Assembly (NCBI RefSeq): GCF_003985145.1
Contig: NZ_ML133521.1
Coordinates: 372,001 to 436,000 of the forward strand
DNA: 64,000 nucleotides
Source: Rhizobium anhuiense
GTDB lineage: Bacteria > Pseudomonadota > Alphaproteobacteria > Rhizobiales > Rhizobiaceae
Reading direction: 5' to 3'
Within the stretch, counting starts at the first letter, position 1. Every line of letters begins with the position of its first letter. Below, in pieces: positions 8,902 to 18,562 of the stretch. Both the position numbers and the translations under genes were made by a program. The notes under the pieces are model-generated. The model worked only from the letters and a program-made list of their open reading frames with translations. It was not told the DNA's origin and searched no databases.

Positions 8902-9959
8902 TGGCCGATCCCATGATCCAACGAAGCCCTCTGCTCGAACTGAATGATCTCAGGATGCATTTCCCCATTCGCAAGGGCGCATTCCGGCGTGTGGTCGGCC
9001 ACGTCAAGGCGGTCGACGGCGTTTCGCTTCGCGTCGAGGATGGCGAAACACTGGGGATTGTCGGCGAGTCCGGCTGCGGCAAGTCGACGCTTGCCCGCAC
9101 GGTCCTGCGCATCTATCAGCCGACGAGCGGCGAAATCCGCTATCGTAGCCGCAGCGGTGGCACGGTCGATCTCGCCACGCTGTCCGGTTCCGCCCTCGAC
9201 GAAATCCATCGCGACCTGCGCATCGTGTTTCAGGATCCGCAATCCTCGCTCAATCCGCGCCTGCCCGTCATCGACATCATCGGCGAGGTGCTTGCTGTCA
9301 ACGGCATCGCCAAGGGTCGTGAACTCGAACATCGGGTCGCCGAGTTGATGCAGAGCGTCGGCCTGCGGCCGGAATATATGCACCGCTATCCCCATGCTTT
9401 CTCCGGCGGTGAACGCCAGCGCATCGGCATCGCCCGGGCGCTGGCGTCCAATCCGCGCCTGGTGATTGCCGATGAGGCCGTCTCGGCGCTCGATGTCAGC
9501 GTCCAGGCGCAAACCATCAACCTGCTGCAGGATCTGCAGGAGCAGTTCGGACTGACCTATCTCTTCGTCGCCCACGACCTCTCGGTCGTCCGGCACATCT
9601 CGGACAATATTGCCGTCATGTATGTCGGCCGGGTCGTCGAAAAGGCGCCGACGGAAGAGATCTTCTCGCGCCCGCTCCACCCCTACACCGAAGCGCTGCT
9701 CTCGGCGGTGCCGATCGCCGATCCGAGGATGCGCCGCCACGGTCAACGCATCCGGCTGGCGGGCGAGGTTGCCGACCCCGCTCATCCGCCGCCCGGCTGC
9801 GCATTTCATCCGCGCTGCCGCTACGCCACCGGCCTTTGCAAGCAGGAGGTGCCGGGCTTGCGCACCGTCACCGCCGATGGGCACGCCGTGGCCTGTCACC
9901 ACGCCGAATCCCTGTCGCTTAATCCTTTCGCCGACCGTACCGTTCCGGAGTTCAATTGA
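8898..9959 (+). CDS. ABC transporter ATPase, DppF/OppF type
   Basis: This 353-residue protein is the second ATPase of the importer. The ATG at 8898 overlaps the previous stop (ATGA) and follows AAGGAGG at 8888-8894; ATG at 8901 is an in-frame alternative. Walker A is GESGCGKS and the signature is FSGGERQR. Walker B is [12 protein letters not shown], where Ala replaces the usual Pro after Asp-Glu; the catalytic Glu is kept, so activity is expected. The C-terminal domain ends with CAFHPRC. It is translationally coupled to both neighbours. Confidence 0.88.
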   Translation: MMADPMIQRSPLLELNDLRMHFPIRKGAFRRVVGHVKAVDGVSLRVEDGETLGIVGESGCGKSTLARTVLRIYQPTSGEIRYRSRSGGTVDLATLSGSALDEIHRDLRIVFQDPQSSLNPRLPVIDIIGEVLAVNGIAKGRELEHRVAELMQSVGLRPEYMHRYPHAFSGGERQRIGIARALASNPRLVIADEAVSALDVSVQAQTINLLQDLQEQFGLTYLFVAHDLSVVRHISDNIAVMYVGRVVEKAPTEEIFSRPLHPYTEALLSAVPIADPRMRRHGQRIRLAGEVADPAHPPPGCAFHPRCRYATGLCKQEVPGLRTVTADGHAVACHHAESLSLNPFADRTVPEFN

Positions 9960-10792
9960 TGCCTGAATTCATTCCACGCTCCGAGCAGCGTCCCATCGTG
10001 GATACCTCCTCCGCGACGCTCGATCTCATCTACTTCGATCTCGTCACGCTCGCCTCCAACGAGCAGGACATCCGGCGGCTGCCCGCGCACGAAAGCCTCT
10101 ACGTCGTGCTGTCGGGTCAGGTGGATATCGAGGTGGATGGCATCATGTTCGAAGCTGTGGGCCGGCGAGCCGATATCTGGGGAGGCGATGCGGACTCGGT
10201 TTACGCGCCCGTCGGCGCCAATATCCGGATATCGGCTCGTGGCGCCGCGGCGGAAGTCGCCATTGCCGGCGGTCTCTGCGACACCCGCTACGCCCCGTTT
10301 CGGGTGACGCCGGATGAGGTCGATGCGGTCAATGTCGGTTCGTCTGACACGCACAGCCAGCGGCGGATCGTCCATCTGCTCGGCCAACGGCAGAACGGAC
10401 GTTGCGGCAACCTGCTGGTGAGCGAACTCTATGCCGGCGAAGGCTGCTGGTCCGGCTATCCTCCTCACAAGCACGATACCGAAGACGGCGATGTCGAGAC
10501 CCGGCACGAAGAACTCTATCACTACCGCTTCCAGCCGGAGACCGGCTTCGGCAGCCAGATCACCTATGACGAGGACGGTCCGGTCAAGATCCTGATGACC
10601 CGCAATGGCGACACTGTCCTGGTCGACCGGGGTTACCACCCGACGGTCACCTCTCCGGGGCATCGCGGCTATATCTTCACCATCCTGGTCGGCAAGCATC
10701 GCCGAGGTCTGATCCAGCGCTTCGACCCCGCCCATCAGCATCTGACCAAAACCATCCCCGGCATCGATGCGATGCGCGACAAGTTCAAATAA
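9959..10792 (+). CDS. IolB-like 5-deoxy-glucuronate isomerase family protein
   Basis: This 277-residue bicupin belongs to the KduI/IolB family, whose IolB members convert 5-deoxy-D-glucuronate to 5-dehydro-2-deoxy-D-gluconate in inositol breakdown. Metal-binding features are visible: SGYPPHKHDTED near residue 165, and ETRHEELYHYRF with paired His and Glu. The start overlaps the preceding stop as TGATG. No other inositol genes are present; the gene sits between transporter ATPases and a GH39 glycosidase. It more likely isomerises a different uronate or deoxy-uronate released from the imported oligosaccharide. The family call is firm, the substrate is not. Confidence 0.8.
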   Translation: MPEFIPRSEQRPIVDTSSATLDLIYFDLVTLASNEQDIRRLPAHESLYVVLSGQVDIEVDGIMFEAVGRRADIWGGDADSVYAPVGANIRISARGAAAEVAIAGGLCDTRYAPFRVTPDEVDAVNVGSSDTHSQRRIVHLLGQRQNGRCGNLLVSELYAGEGCWSGYPPHKHDTEDGDVETRHEELYHYRFQPETGFGSQITYDEDGPVKILMTRNGDTVLVDRGYHPTVTSPGHRGYIFTILVGKHRRGLIQRFDPAHQHLTKTIPGIDAMRDKFK

Positions 10793-10861
10793 TCCGGCTC
10801 CTGGCCCCGTGTGCCGGCTTTGCGGCGCGCCGCCAAATTTCCGCCCAAGGAGAGACGACTC

Positions 10862-12727
10862 ATGCGTGAACGTACGCGAATAAATATTGATGCCGGCGAA
10901 GCGGTGCGCCCGTTCAACCGGTTCTGGCGCGGTACCGGCTTTTCGCCGGCCGAGCTGCTGCTCGAGCCCGAGATGCGCCAGATGCTCGCCTATATCGGCG
11001 GCCTGCCGAATGAGGGCATCAAGTTCCTGCGTGTGCATTATCTCTACAATCTGCTGAGCGCAAAGGGCGGGGCTGGCTACGACTGGTCCCTGCTCGACCG
11101 CGCGCTCGACGTGATGATCGAACACCGCCTGAAGCCGTTCTTCGAGCTGATGGGCAACCCGTCGGGTGTGTTCACCGACTATGAGGATATGGATCAGGTC
11201 AAGCGCTGGCGCGATCTCGTGACGGTGACGGCAGATCGCTATGGCGCACGTTACGGCATGGACGAATTGCGAACATGGTATTTCGAAACGACGAACGAGG
11301 CCGACTCCGGCTGGTGGACCTATGGGATCAAGGGTTACACCAATTACTACGACGCCTGCGTCGCCGGCCTCGATGCCGTCGATCCCAGCCTGCCGATGGG
11401 CGGGCCTGGCACCGCCCGCACGCTCTCGCCGATCTTTCGCGCCCTGATGGCGCATTGCGACAGCGGCACGAGCTGCCTGACCGGCAACGGCCCGCCGCGC
11501 CTCGACTACATCTCGATCCACGAAAAGGGCGTCAATGGCAGCAAGGAAGATCTGACCCCGAAAACCAACGGCATCGTCGACCGCACGCTTCTCGTCGTCG
11601 ATTATCTCAAGGAGAATCACCCGCGTCTCGCGGGCCTGCCCGTGATCAACGACGAATGCGATCCGCAGCTCGGCTGGAGCGATCATCATAGCTGGCACGG
11701 CAAAGCCTATTACGCCGGGATCATCGCCCGCATCATCGAACAGCACGACCGCCGCATCATCGCCCCGAAAGCGGCGAATTTCACCTTCCTCAGCAATGAC
11801 CATGCCTTTATCGGCGGCTGGAGCCAGCGCACCATCTTTGCCTATTTCGGCCCGCGCAATTTCACCAAGGCGCAATGGGAGCACAAGACCGATCTCAGCA
11901 CTGTGGTGACGGATGTCGATCGGGCGCCGCCCTTCGACATCATCAAGAAGCCCGGCCTGACATCGATGGAACTGCTCGCAACGCTTGGCGATACCGTCTG
12001 CAAGGTGACGGCCGAACCGCCGCTTGCTCCCGACCAGGATGGCCTGGCGATCCTGCCGACACGGCTGCCGGGCGGCGGTGTTTCCATCAGCCTCATCCAC
12101 AGTGTCGATGCCATCAACCGTTCGGGCCGGACCGCCGTCCGCCTCGAGGTGAGCGGCCTGGTTCCTGGCCGCCATGCGCTTTGCCTGCTGCGCATCGACG
12201 AGGAATTCACCAATCCGATGGAGGTCTGGGAAGCCCAGCGCGACGAAAGCAACCCGCGCGGCCCCTTCGAGCCGGTCGGCGCGCCGCCGGCACCTAGTGA
12301 AGCGCAGTTTGCCGAGCTGCGCCGGGCACAGGAGCCCGCCTTGCTGCATCCAGTCAGCGTCGTCGCCTGCGACGACGGCCGGATCAGTGTCGATCTCGAT
12401 GTGCCGCTGCCGTCACTGACGCAGGTGCTTGTCGTTCCCGACACCAGCGCGGCCCCGGCTGCACCGACCGGCCTTGTCGTCGAACGCTACCTCGGTCTCG
12501 GCGGCCGGGAGGAGCGCATGCTGTTCTGGGCTGCCGGCGATGCCGGCCCTGCCATCTTCTACGATGTCCTGGCCAGCGCCGATGGCGGGACGTTTGAAAA
12601 GGTCAGTCCCGCGCCGCTGATCTCGACCGCATTCCTGCATATGTCGCCGCCGGAGGGCGTGCGTTACGCGGTCTGCGCCCGCGATGCATTCGGCCGCCGC
12701 AGCGAGCTTTGTATCGCCCGCTCATGA
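10862..12727 (+). CDS. GH39-family glycosidase
   Basis: This 621-residue enzyme resembles GH39 (beta-xylosidase / alpha-L-iduronidase). The ATG at 10862 is preceded by AAGGAG at 10847-10852. The barrel begins with RPFNRFWRGTGFSPAE. The acid/base Glu is in TWYFETTNEADSGWW near residues 139-153, and a second carboxylate candidate is in LPVINDECDPQ near 260. Past about residue 400 lie beta-rich accessory domains, the last resembling a fibronectin type III module (APAAPTGLVVERYLGL onward). There is no signal peptide, so hydrolysis would occur after import. With the GH29 enzyme it points to a branched plant or microbial glycan; whether it cleaves xylosides or uronides is not decidable here. Confidence 0.78.
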   Translation: MRERTRINIDAGEAVRPFNRFWRGTGFSPAELLLEPEMRQMLAYIGGLPNEGIKFLRVHYLYNLLSAKGGAGYDWSLLDRALDVMIEHRLKPFFELMGNPSGVFTDYEDMDQVKRWRDLVTVTADRYGARYGMDELRTWYFETTNEADSGWWTYGIKGYTNYYDACVAGLDAVDPSLPMGGPGTARTLSPIFRALMAHCDSGTSCLTGNGPPRLDYISIHEKGVNGSKEDLTPKTNGIVDRTLLVVDYLKENHPRLAGLPVINDECDPQLGWSDHHSWHGKAYYAGIIARIIEQHDRRIIAPKAANFTFLSNDHAFIGGWSQRTIFAYFGPRNFTKAQWEHKTDLSTVVTDVDRAPPFDIIKKPGLTSMELLATLGDTVCKVTAEPPLAPDQDGLAILPTRLPGGGVSISLIHSVDAINRSGRTAVRLEVSGLVPGRHALCLLRIDEEFTNPMEVWEAQRDESNPRGPFEPVGAPPAPSEAQFAELRRAQEPALLHPVSVVACDDGRISVDLDVPLPSLTQVLVVPDTSAAPAAPTGLVVERYLGLGGREERMLFWAAGDAGPAIFYDVLASADGGTFEKVSPAPLISTAFLHMSPPEGVRYAVCARDAFGRRSELCIARS

Positions 12728-12756
12728 ACAGCGCCTTTCTCTCTGGGATCTGATCC

Positions 12757-13575
12757 ATGGATATCGCCTATTTCACCAAGACCCTGGACGGCCTGCCGCT
12801 CAAGAGGGCGGCCGAGATCACTGCCGGCCTGGGATTCGATTGTGCCGATCTTCTCATTCGAGATGGCCATGCCGTTTCCCCGGACAGGCCGGACGAGATC
12901 GTCAAGGCCGTAAAACTCTTTGCCGCAGCCGGGGTGCGTGCCCCGATGGCGACCATCGATTCCACACGGCCCGACGATGCCGCATCCCGGCTTCTCGGCT
13001 GTTGCGGCGAGGCCGGCATCGGCCAGATCAGGCTTGGCTTCTGGCGTTACGACCCGTTGCGGCGCTGGCAGGTTCAGCTCGATGAGGCGCGGCGTGATCT
13101 CGACGGCTTCGAGCGCCTGGCCGAACGCTTCGCCGTCACGCTGACCATCCAGCTCCACGGCGGGACCCTGCACAGCTCGGGCGCGCTGGCGGTGCAATTG
13201 CTGGCCGGGCGAGATCCCGTCAGGATCGGCGCTTATGTCGATCCGGCCAATCAGATCATTCGCGAGGGAAGCGAAGACTGGCGTCTGACCCTCGACATTC
13301 TTGATCCGTGGTTCTGCTGCATGGGCGTCAAGAACAGCGGTTGGTTCCCCGGCACTTACGGAGCCCACGGCCAGCGCGCATGGCATTCGGACTGGTACGG
13401 GCTCGACGAAGGCATGGTGCCGTGGAGCGACATCGTTCCGCATATGGTGACGACAGGATTTACCGGTGTGTTGTCGGTGCATTCGCAATACCGGGTTCCC
13501 CGGCAACAGGCGCTCGACAAGGTCCGCGCCGATCTCGCCCATCTCAGGCGCCTGGTCGCCGCAGTGAAAGAGTAG
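12757..13575 (+). CDS. Sugar phosphate isomerase/epimerase-like TIM-barrel protein
   Basis: This 272-residue protein of the xylose-isomerase-like AP-endonuclease-2 fold starts at ATG 12757, 29 bases after the GH39 gene. Features of the fold are TKTLDGLPLKRAAEITAGLG at the first strand-helix unit, an HGGTLHSSG metal-site region near residue 133, YVDPANQII near 154 and the closing LSVHSQYR near 245. Such proteins isomerise or epimerise keto-sugars, or act as dehydratases of inositol-like compounds (IolE/IolI relatives). The neighbouring IolB-like gene makes an uronate-derived substrate plausible. The specific reaction is unknown. Confidence 0.72.
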   Translation: MDIAYFTKTLDGLPLKRAAEITAGLGFDCADLLIRDGHAVSPDRPDEIVKAVKLFAAAGVRAPMATIDSTRPDDAASRLLGCCGEAGIGQIRLGFWRYDPLRRWQVQLDEARRDLDGFERLAERFAVTLTIQLHGGTLHSSGALAVQLLAGRDPVRIGAYVDPANQIIREGSEDWRLTLDILDPWFCCMGVKNSGWFPGTYGAHGQRAWHSDWYGLDEGMVPWSDIVPHMVTTGFTGVLSVHSQYRVPRQQALDKVRADLAHLRRLVAAVKE

Positions 13576-13579
13576 AACC

Positions 13580-14596
13580 ATGAACGAACAGGCTCCCGTC
13601 ATTGCCGTATTGCTGACCGAAAAGACCCGCCGGATGATGCTGGACGATGCGGCGATAACCCAATTGAACGCCCTTGGCGCGGTGCGCTGGCCGGCCGGCG
13701 CCACAATCGACGCCGGCGATGTCGACTACCTGCTGCAAGGCGCCACCGCATGCCTCACCGGATGGGGCACACCGCCCTTCGACCCCGCCGTGCGCGCCCG
13801 CCATCCGCAGCTCGCCCTTGTCGCTCATTCGGCAGGCAGTGTCCGCACACTGGTCCCGGCGCGTCTGTTCGACGATGGCCTTCGCGTGACCCATGCCGCC
13901 TCGAAAATTGCCGCCTCGGTTGCCGAATTTGTCGTCGCCGAAGCGCTGCTCGCCATGCGCGGCATTCATCGGCTGCATCATCACTTGCGCAATGGCGGTG
14001 AATGGCTCGACGTCCGCGCCGCCGTGCCGCAGAGATTGCTGGGCGCCAGAACGGTCGGCATCGTCGGCGCCGGCTATGTCGGGCGGGCGGTGATGCGTCT
14101 GCTCGTTCCCTTCGGTTGCCGCGTGTTGGTCGTCGATCCGTTCCTGGATGAGAGCGAGGCCGCAGCCCTCGGCGTTGTCAGCGCCGGGCTGAACGATATG
14201 CTCGTGCAAAGCGACGTGATTTCCCTGCATGCGCCTGTCCTGCCCGAAACGCGCCGGATGATCGGCGCCCACGAACTGGCGCTGCTGCGCCCCGGCACAC
14301 TCTTCATCAATACGGCGCGCTCGCAGCTGGTCGACGAGGCAGCGCTGCTCGCCGCGATCCGCTCCGGCCGTATCGAGGCGGCGCTCGACGTCTTTGACGA
14401 CGAGCCGCTGCCTCCGGATAGCCCGTTCCGCGATCCGGCCCTGGCCAATGTCACCATTTCACCGCATGCTGCCGGCCATACTGAAGAGGCGCATTTCGCG
14501 CAGGGACAGACCATGGTGGACGAGATCGGCCGGCTGCTTCGCCGCGAACCGCTCCGGCATGAAGTGACCCGCGCCATGCTCGACCGGATGGCGTGA
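13580..14596 (+). CDS. NAD-dependent D-isomer-type 2-hydroxyacid dehydrogenase
   Basis: This 338-residue member of the D-isomer-specific 2-hydroxyacid dehydrogenase family carries the Rossmann motif TVGIVGAGYVGRAVM near residues 157-171. The catalytic triad is visible: Arg in INTARSQLVDE, Glu in VFDDEPLPPDSP and His in ISPHAAGHTEE. It would interconvert a 2-hydroxyacid and 2-oxoacid with NAD(H), fitting a sugar-acid step. The start lies four bases after the preceding stop. It could be called phosphoglycerate dehydrogenase-like, but its context makes serine biosynthesis unlikely. Confidence 0.82.
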   Translation: MNEQAPVIAVLLTEKTRRMMLDDAAITQLNALGAVRWPAGATIDAGDVDYLLQGATACLTGWGTPPFDPAVRARHPQLALVAHSAGSVRTLVPARLFDDGLRVTHAASKIAASVAEFVVAEALLAMRGIHRLHHHLRNGGEWLDVRAAVPQRLLGARTVGIVGAGYVGRAVMRLLVPFGCRVLVVDPFLDESEAAALGVVSAGLNDMLVQSDVISLHAPVLPETRRMIGAHELALLRPGTLFINTARSQLVDEAALLAAIRSGRIEAALDVFDDEPLPPDSPFRDPALANVTISPHAAGHTEEAHFAQGQTMVDEIGRLLRREPLRHEVTRAMLDRMA

Positions 14597-14622
14597 CGGT
14601 GGACAGAAGTATTGGAGATTCC

Positions 14623-16014
14623 GTGACTGCCCCACGCATCAAGATCATCGAGATCGACGCCTTCGAGCGCGATATCAGCCTGCGTCTGCCGTTCCGCTTT
14701 GGCGCGGCCACCCTTGAAAAGGCGCCGCAAGCCTTCCTCAGGGTCCGCGTCGAGGATGAAAAGGGGCGAACCGCCATTGGCGGCGCCGCCGAATTGATGG
14801 TGCCGAAATGGTTCGACAAGGATCCGGCGCTGACCCCGGCGCAGAATGTCGATCAGTTGCGCACCTCGATCCGTGCGGCTGCCGCTGCCTCGCTCGAACC
14901 GTCTCAGCCGACGACATTGTTTGCCGCAGCCCGCCTGAACGAGGTGGAAACGGTGCGGCGCCTGCCTGGTAATCCGCTCGCCGCCGGTTTCGGCCCGTCG
15001 CTCATCGCCCGTGCTGCGCTCGATGCCTATTGCCGCCTTGCCGGCATTTCCTTCTTCGAGGCGGTACGTCAAAACTGGATCGGCATCGGCGGCCCGATGC
15101 TGCCCGGTGATATCGACACCGACGCCGCCTCGGCAATGCTGGCCGATCTTCGCCCTGCCGACGCGATCTCGGCCCGGCATACGATCGGGCTTCTTGACCC
15201 GATCACCGAGGGCGATATCGTCCGGCCCGTTAACGACGGCCTGCCGGAAAGCCTCGAGGCGGTGATCAGGCGCTATGGCAATCGCTGGTTCAAGATTAAG
15301 CTTTCCGGCGCGATCGAGGCCGATATCGACCGCCTGCTGCGGATCGCCGCCGTGCTGGAGAGGGTGCCCGACTATCGGGTGACGGTCGACGGCAACGAAC
15401 AGTTCGGCTCTGCCGAACAGCTTGCCGCCTTGCTGGCGCGGATCGAGGCGGCGCCACGGCTCGCCAGGCTGCGCGCGGCCATCGCCTTTGTCGAACAGCC
15501 GTTCTCACGCGCGATTACCATGGAAACGCCGCTCGGGGGTCTCGCGGCGCAATTGCCCTTCCTGATCGATGAGAGCGACGATGGCGACGAGGCCTTCGCC
15601 CGCGCCCGCGGGCTCGGTTACACCGGCGTCTCCTCGAAAACCTGCAAGGGCATTTACCGCTCGCTGATGAAGGCGATCCGCATCAGAACCGGAGCGGTGC
15701 CGGGACTGTTCCTCTCGGGCGAGGATCTGACCTGCCAGGCCGGGCTTGCCGTGCAGCAGGATCTGGCGCTGGTGTCCTTGCTTGGCCTCTCCCATGTCGA
15801 GCGTAACGGTCATCACTATGTCGCCGGCATGCAGGGCGCGCCGCAGGCAGAGAAGGCGCGCTTTGCCGCGGCTCATCCCGATCTCTACGAGCAGGGTTCC
15901 GATGAACCGCTGCTGTCGATCCGCGACGGCCGGATCGCCATCGCTTCGCTCGGGGCCGTCGGCTATGCGAGCGGCGCCTTGCCCGATTTCGAAGCGATGA
16001 CGCCGCTGTCATGA
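14623..16014 (+). CDS. Enolase-superfamily (mandelate racemase/MLE-like) enzyme
   Basis: Enolase-superfamily enzymes abstract the alpha proton of a carboxylate and then dehydrate, racemise or cycloisomerise. The residues seen fit: KIKLSG on the second barrel strand, metal ligands in VDGNEQF, VEQPF and LIDESDDGDE, and a Lys in SSKTCKGIYRS on the opposite face. I chose GTG 14623, five bases after GGAG at 14614-14617. GTG 14593, which overlaps the previous stop, is an in-frame alternative. At about 463 residues it is longer than typical 350-400-residue members because of an expanded N-terminal part. In this operon it is probably a sugar-acid dehydratase, but a His-Asp dyad typical of that subgroup was not identified. 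Confidence 0.72.
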   Translation: MTAPRIKIIEIDAFERDISLRLPFRFGAATLEKAPQAFLRVRVEDEKGRTAIGGAAELMVPKWFDKDPALTPAQNVDQLRTSIRAAAAASLEPSQPTTLFAAARLNEVETVRRLPGNPLAAGFGPSLIARAALDAYCRLAGISFFEAVRQNWIGIGGPMLPGDIDTDAASAMLADLRPADAISARHTIGLLDPITEGDIVRPVNDGLPESLEAVIRRYGNRWFKIKLSGAIEADIDRLLRIAAVLERVPDYRVTVDGNEQFGSAEQLAALLARIEAAPRLARLRAAIAFVEQPFSRAITMETPLGGLAAQLPFLIDESDDGDEAFARARGLGYTGVSSKTCKGIYRSLMKAIRIRTGAVPGLFLSGEDLTCQAGLAVQQDLALVSLLGLSHVERNGHHYVAGMQGAPQAEKARFAAAHPDLYEQGSDEPLLSIRDGRIAIASLGAVGYASGALPDFEAMTPLS

Positions 16015-16025
16015 GGAGTGCTGCC

Positions 16026-16800
16026 GTGCCAAAGGGTATTGAACTGTTCGATCTGTCCGGCAAAAGGGCGCTTATCACCGGATCGAGCCAGGGCATCGGC
16101 TTCAGCCTGGCTCAGGGCCTTGCTGCGGCAGGCGCCGAAATCGTCCTCAATGGCCGTGATGCTGGAAAGCTCGCCGCTGCAGCCGAGGGCCTGGGCGGTG
16201 CCGGCACGCCGCCGCGGACACTTTTGTTCGATGCGACCGACGCCAAGGCCGTGCGTGCCGCCATCGACGCATTCGAGCAAGCCAGCGGGCCGATCGATAT
16301 TCTGGTCAACAATGCCGGCATGCAGCATCGCGCGCCCCTGGAGGAGTTCGACCCCGAGATGTTCGAGCTGCTGATGCGCACGAACGTCTCCAGCGCCTTC
16401 AATGTCGGGCAAGCCGTCGCCCGCCACATGATCAAGCGCGGGCGCGGCAAGATCATCAACATCGCTTCGATCCAGACGGCGCTCGCCCGGCCGGGAATTG
16501 CGCCCTATACCGCAAGCAAGGGTGCGCTCGGCAATCTCACCAAAGGCATGGCGACCGACTGGGCGCGTTATGGGCTGGCGGTCAATGCCATAGCCCCCGG
16601 CTATTTCGATACCCCGCTCAATGCCGCGCTCGTCGCCGATGCGGAGTTTTCGGAGCTGGATCGAACGGCGCACGCCGGCCGGCCGCTGGGGCAGGCTTGA
16701 GGAATTGACGGGCGCCTGTATCTTTCTCGCTTCGGACGCTTCAAGCTATGTCAACGGTCACATAGTTTACGTGGATGGAGGCATGTCGGCATGTCTTTGA
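16026..16800 (+). pseudogene. SDR oxidoreductase, gluconate 5-dehydrogenase-like, frameshifted
   Basis: This short-chain dehydrogenase would oxidise or reduce a sugar acid with NAD(P). The GTG at 16026 follows GAGGAG at 16013-16018; ATG 16011 is an alternative. The cofactor motif is TGSSQGIG, then NNAGMQH and the active-site YTASKGA with an upstream Ser. The main frame stops at 16700, about 33 residues short. Shifting frame near 16656, where one extra C in GAGCTGG breaks the frame, gives the expected ending WIERRTPAGRWGRLEELTGA and FLASDASSYVNGH, then VDGGMSACL, with TGA at 16798-16800. The full frame would overlap the next gene by ten bases, as do other pairs here. The catalytic residues precede the lesion but the C-terminal substrate loop and dimer helix are lost. 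A sequencing error is possible. Confidence 0.75.
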
Positions 16801-18533
16801 AAGTGACGAAGACACGGGAAGACCTGCGATCGGCGCGCTGGTTCGCATCCGAAGACCTGCGCGGCTTCGGCCATCGCTCGCGCCTGATGCAGATGGGCTA
16901 CGACGCCGGCGATTGGGCCGGCAAGCCGCTGATCGGCATCCTGTCGACCTGGTCGGATCTCAATCCCTGCCACGCCCATTTCAAGCATCGCGTCGAAGAC
17001 GTGAAGCGCGGCGTGCTCCAGGCCGGCGGCTTTCCGGTGGAAATGCCGGCGCTGGCGCTGTCAGAGAATTTCATGAAGCCCACGACCATGCTCTATCGCA
17101 ACCTTCTGGCGATGGAGACCGAAGAGCAGATCCGGGCCCACCCGGTCGACGGCGTGGTGTTGATGGGCGGATGCGACAAGACCACGCCGGGCCTCATCAT
17201 GGGGGCGCTCAGCGCCGGGGTTCCGATGATCTACCTGCCGGCGGGGCCGATGCTGCGCGGCAATTATGCCGGCCAGCAGCTTGGATCGGGATCGGATGCC
17301 TGGAAATATTGGGACGAACGGCGCGCCGGAACGATATCCGATAAACAATGGGCCGGCATCGAGGCCGGCATTGCCCGTTCCTACGGCCATTGCATGACGA
17401 TGGGCACGGCCTCGACCATGACCGCGATTGCCGATGCGATGGGTCTGACGCTGACGGGGGTATCATCCATTCCCGCGCCCGATGCCAATCATATCCGCAT
17501 GTCGGCCCAGTCAGGACGCCGGATCGTCGACATGGTCTGGGAAGATCTGACGCCGGACCGGATCGTGACGCCGGCGGCGGTGCGCAATGCGGCGACGGTC
17601 GCCATGGCGACCGGCTGTTCGACCAATGCGGTCATCCATCTGCTGGCGATGGCGCGCAGGGCAGGGGTCGCGCTGACGCTGGATGATCTGGACGCGCTCG
17701 GCCGCACCACGCCTGTCGTGGCCAATATCCGCCCTTCCGGAAAGACCTATCTGATGGAAGACTTCTACTATGCCGGCGGCCTCGTGGCGCTGATGTCGCA
17801 GATCAGGGAGCGGCTGGATCTCAGCGCCATGACGGTTTCGGGCGAAACCCTGGGCGCGGCGCTGGCCGACGCGAAGGTCTATAATGACGATGTGATCCGG
17901 CCGCTTTCCAACCCGATCTACCCGGAGGGATCCCTGGCCGTGCTCAAGGGCAATCTGGCGCCCGATGGCGCGGTGATCAAGCCGGTGGCCTGCGACCCGC
18001 GCTTCCATGTCCATCAAGGTCCCGCCCTGGTTTTCGACAGCTATCCCGACATGAAGGCGGCAGTCGAGGACGAGACGCTTGATGTGACGCCCGATCATGT
18101 GATGGTGCTGCGCAACGCCGGGCCGCTCGGCGGTCCCGGCATGCCGGAATGGGGCATGCTGCCGATGCCCAAGGCACTGCTGAAACAAGGGTATCGCGAC
18201 ATGCTGCGGCTCTCGGATGCGCGCATGAGCGGCACCAGCTACGGCGCCTGCGTGCTGCATGTGGCGCCCGAAGCCCATGTCGGCGGCCCGCTCGCCCTTT
18301 TGCAGAATGGGGACATCGTCAGGATCGACATTCCCAACCGCCGGCTGGACATGCTGGTCGACGAGGTCGAACTGGCGCGGCGCCGTGCCGCCTGGGTGAA
18401 GCCCGCCGACCGTTTCGGTCGTGGCTACGGCTGGATGTACGCGTCGCATGTCAGCCAGGCCGACAAGGGCTGCGATTTCGACTATCTGCTGCCGGAATTT
18501 GGCCCGGCGGCAGGGGAACCGGATATTTTCTAG
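16791..18533 (+). CDS. IlvD/Edd-family sugar-acid dehydratase (arabinonate dehydratase-like)
   Basis: This 580-residue Fe-S dehydratase would remove water from an aldonic acid to give a 2-keto-3-deoxy acid. Three cluster-ligand cysteines are visible: Cys60 (SDLNPCHAHF), Cys128 (GGCDKTTPG) and Cys201 (YGHCMTMGTAST). The pattern SARWFASEDLRGFGHRSR at the start and YASHVSQADKGCDFDYL at the end are typical of the pentonate/hexonate branch rather than dihydroxyacid dehydratase of amino-acid synthesis. It overlaps the end of the frameshifted SDR and precedes the RraA-like gene, which could cleave its product. Substrate is inferred only as a sugar acid. Confidence 0.85.
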   Translation: MSLKVTKTREDLRSARWFASEDLRGFGHRSRLMQMGYDAGDWAGKPLIGILSTWSDLNPCHAHFKHRVEDVKRGVLQAGGFPVEMPALALSENFMKPTTMLYRNLLAMETEEQIRAHPVDGVVLMGGCDKTTPGLIMGALSAGVPMIYLPAGPMLRGNYAGQQLGSGSDAWKYWDERRAGTISDKQWAGIEAGIARSYGHCMTMGTASTMTAIADAMGLTLTGVSSIPAPDANHIRMSAQSGRRIVDMVWEDLTPDRIVTPAAVRNAATVAMATGCSTNAVIHLLAMARRAGVALTLDDLDALGRTTPVVANIRPSGKTYLMEDFYYAGGLVALMSQIRERLDLSAMTVSGETLGAALADAKVYNDDVIRPLSNPIYPEGSLAVLKGNLAPDGAVIKPVACDPRFHVHQGPALVFDSYPDMKAAVEDETLDVTPDHVMVLRNAGPLGGPGMPEWGMLPMPKALLKQGYRDMLRLSDARMSGTSYGACVLHVAPEAHVGGPLALLQNGDIVRIDIPNRRLDMLVDEVELARRRAAWVKPADRFGRGYGWMYASHVSQADKGCDFDYLLPEFGPAAGEPDIF

Positions 18534-18562
18534 CCAGACATTTTCCAGGAGGACATGCAGGC

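Noticed and set aside
9896..12349. An 817-codon open frame on the minus strand
   Set aside because: It lies opposite the IolB-like and GH39 genes, has no family features, and is explained by high-GC antisense openness.
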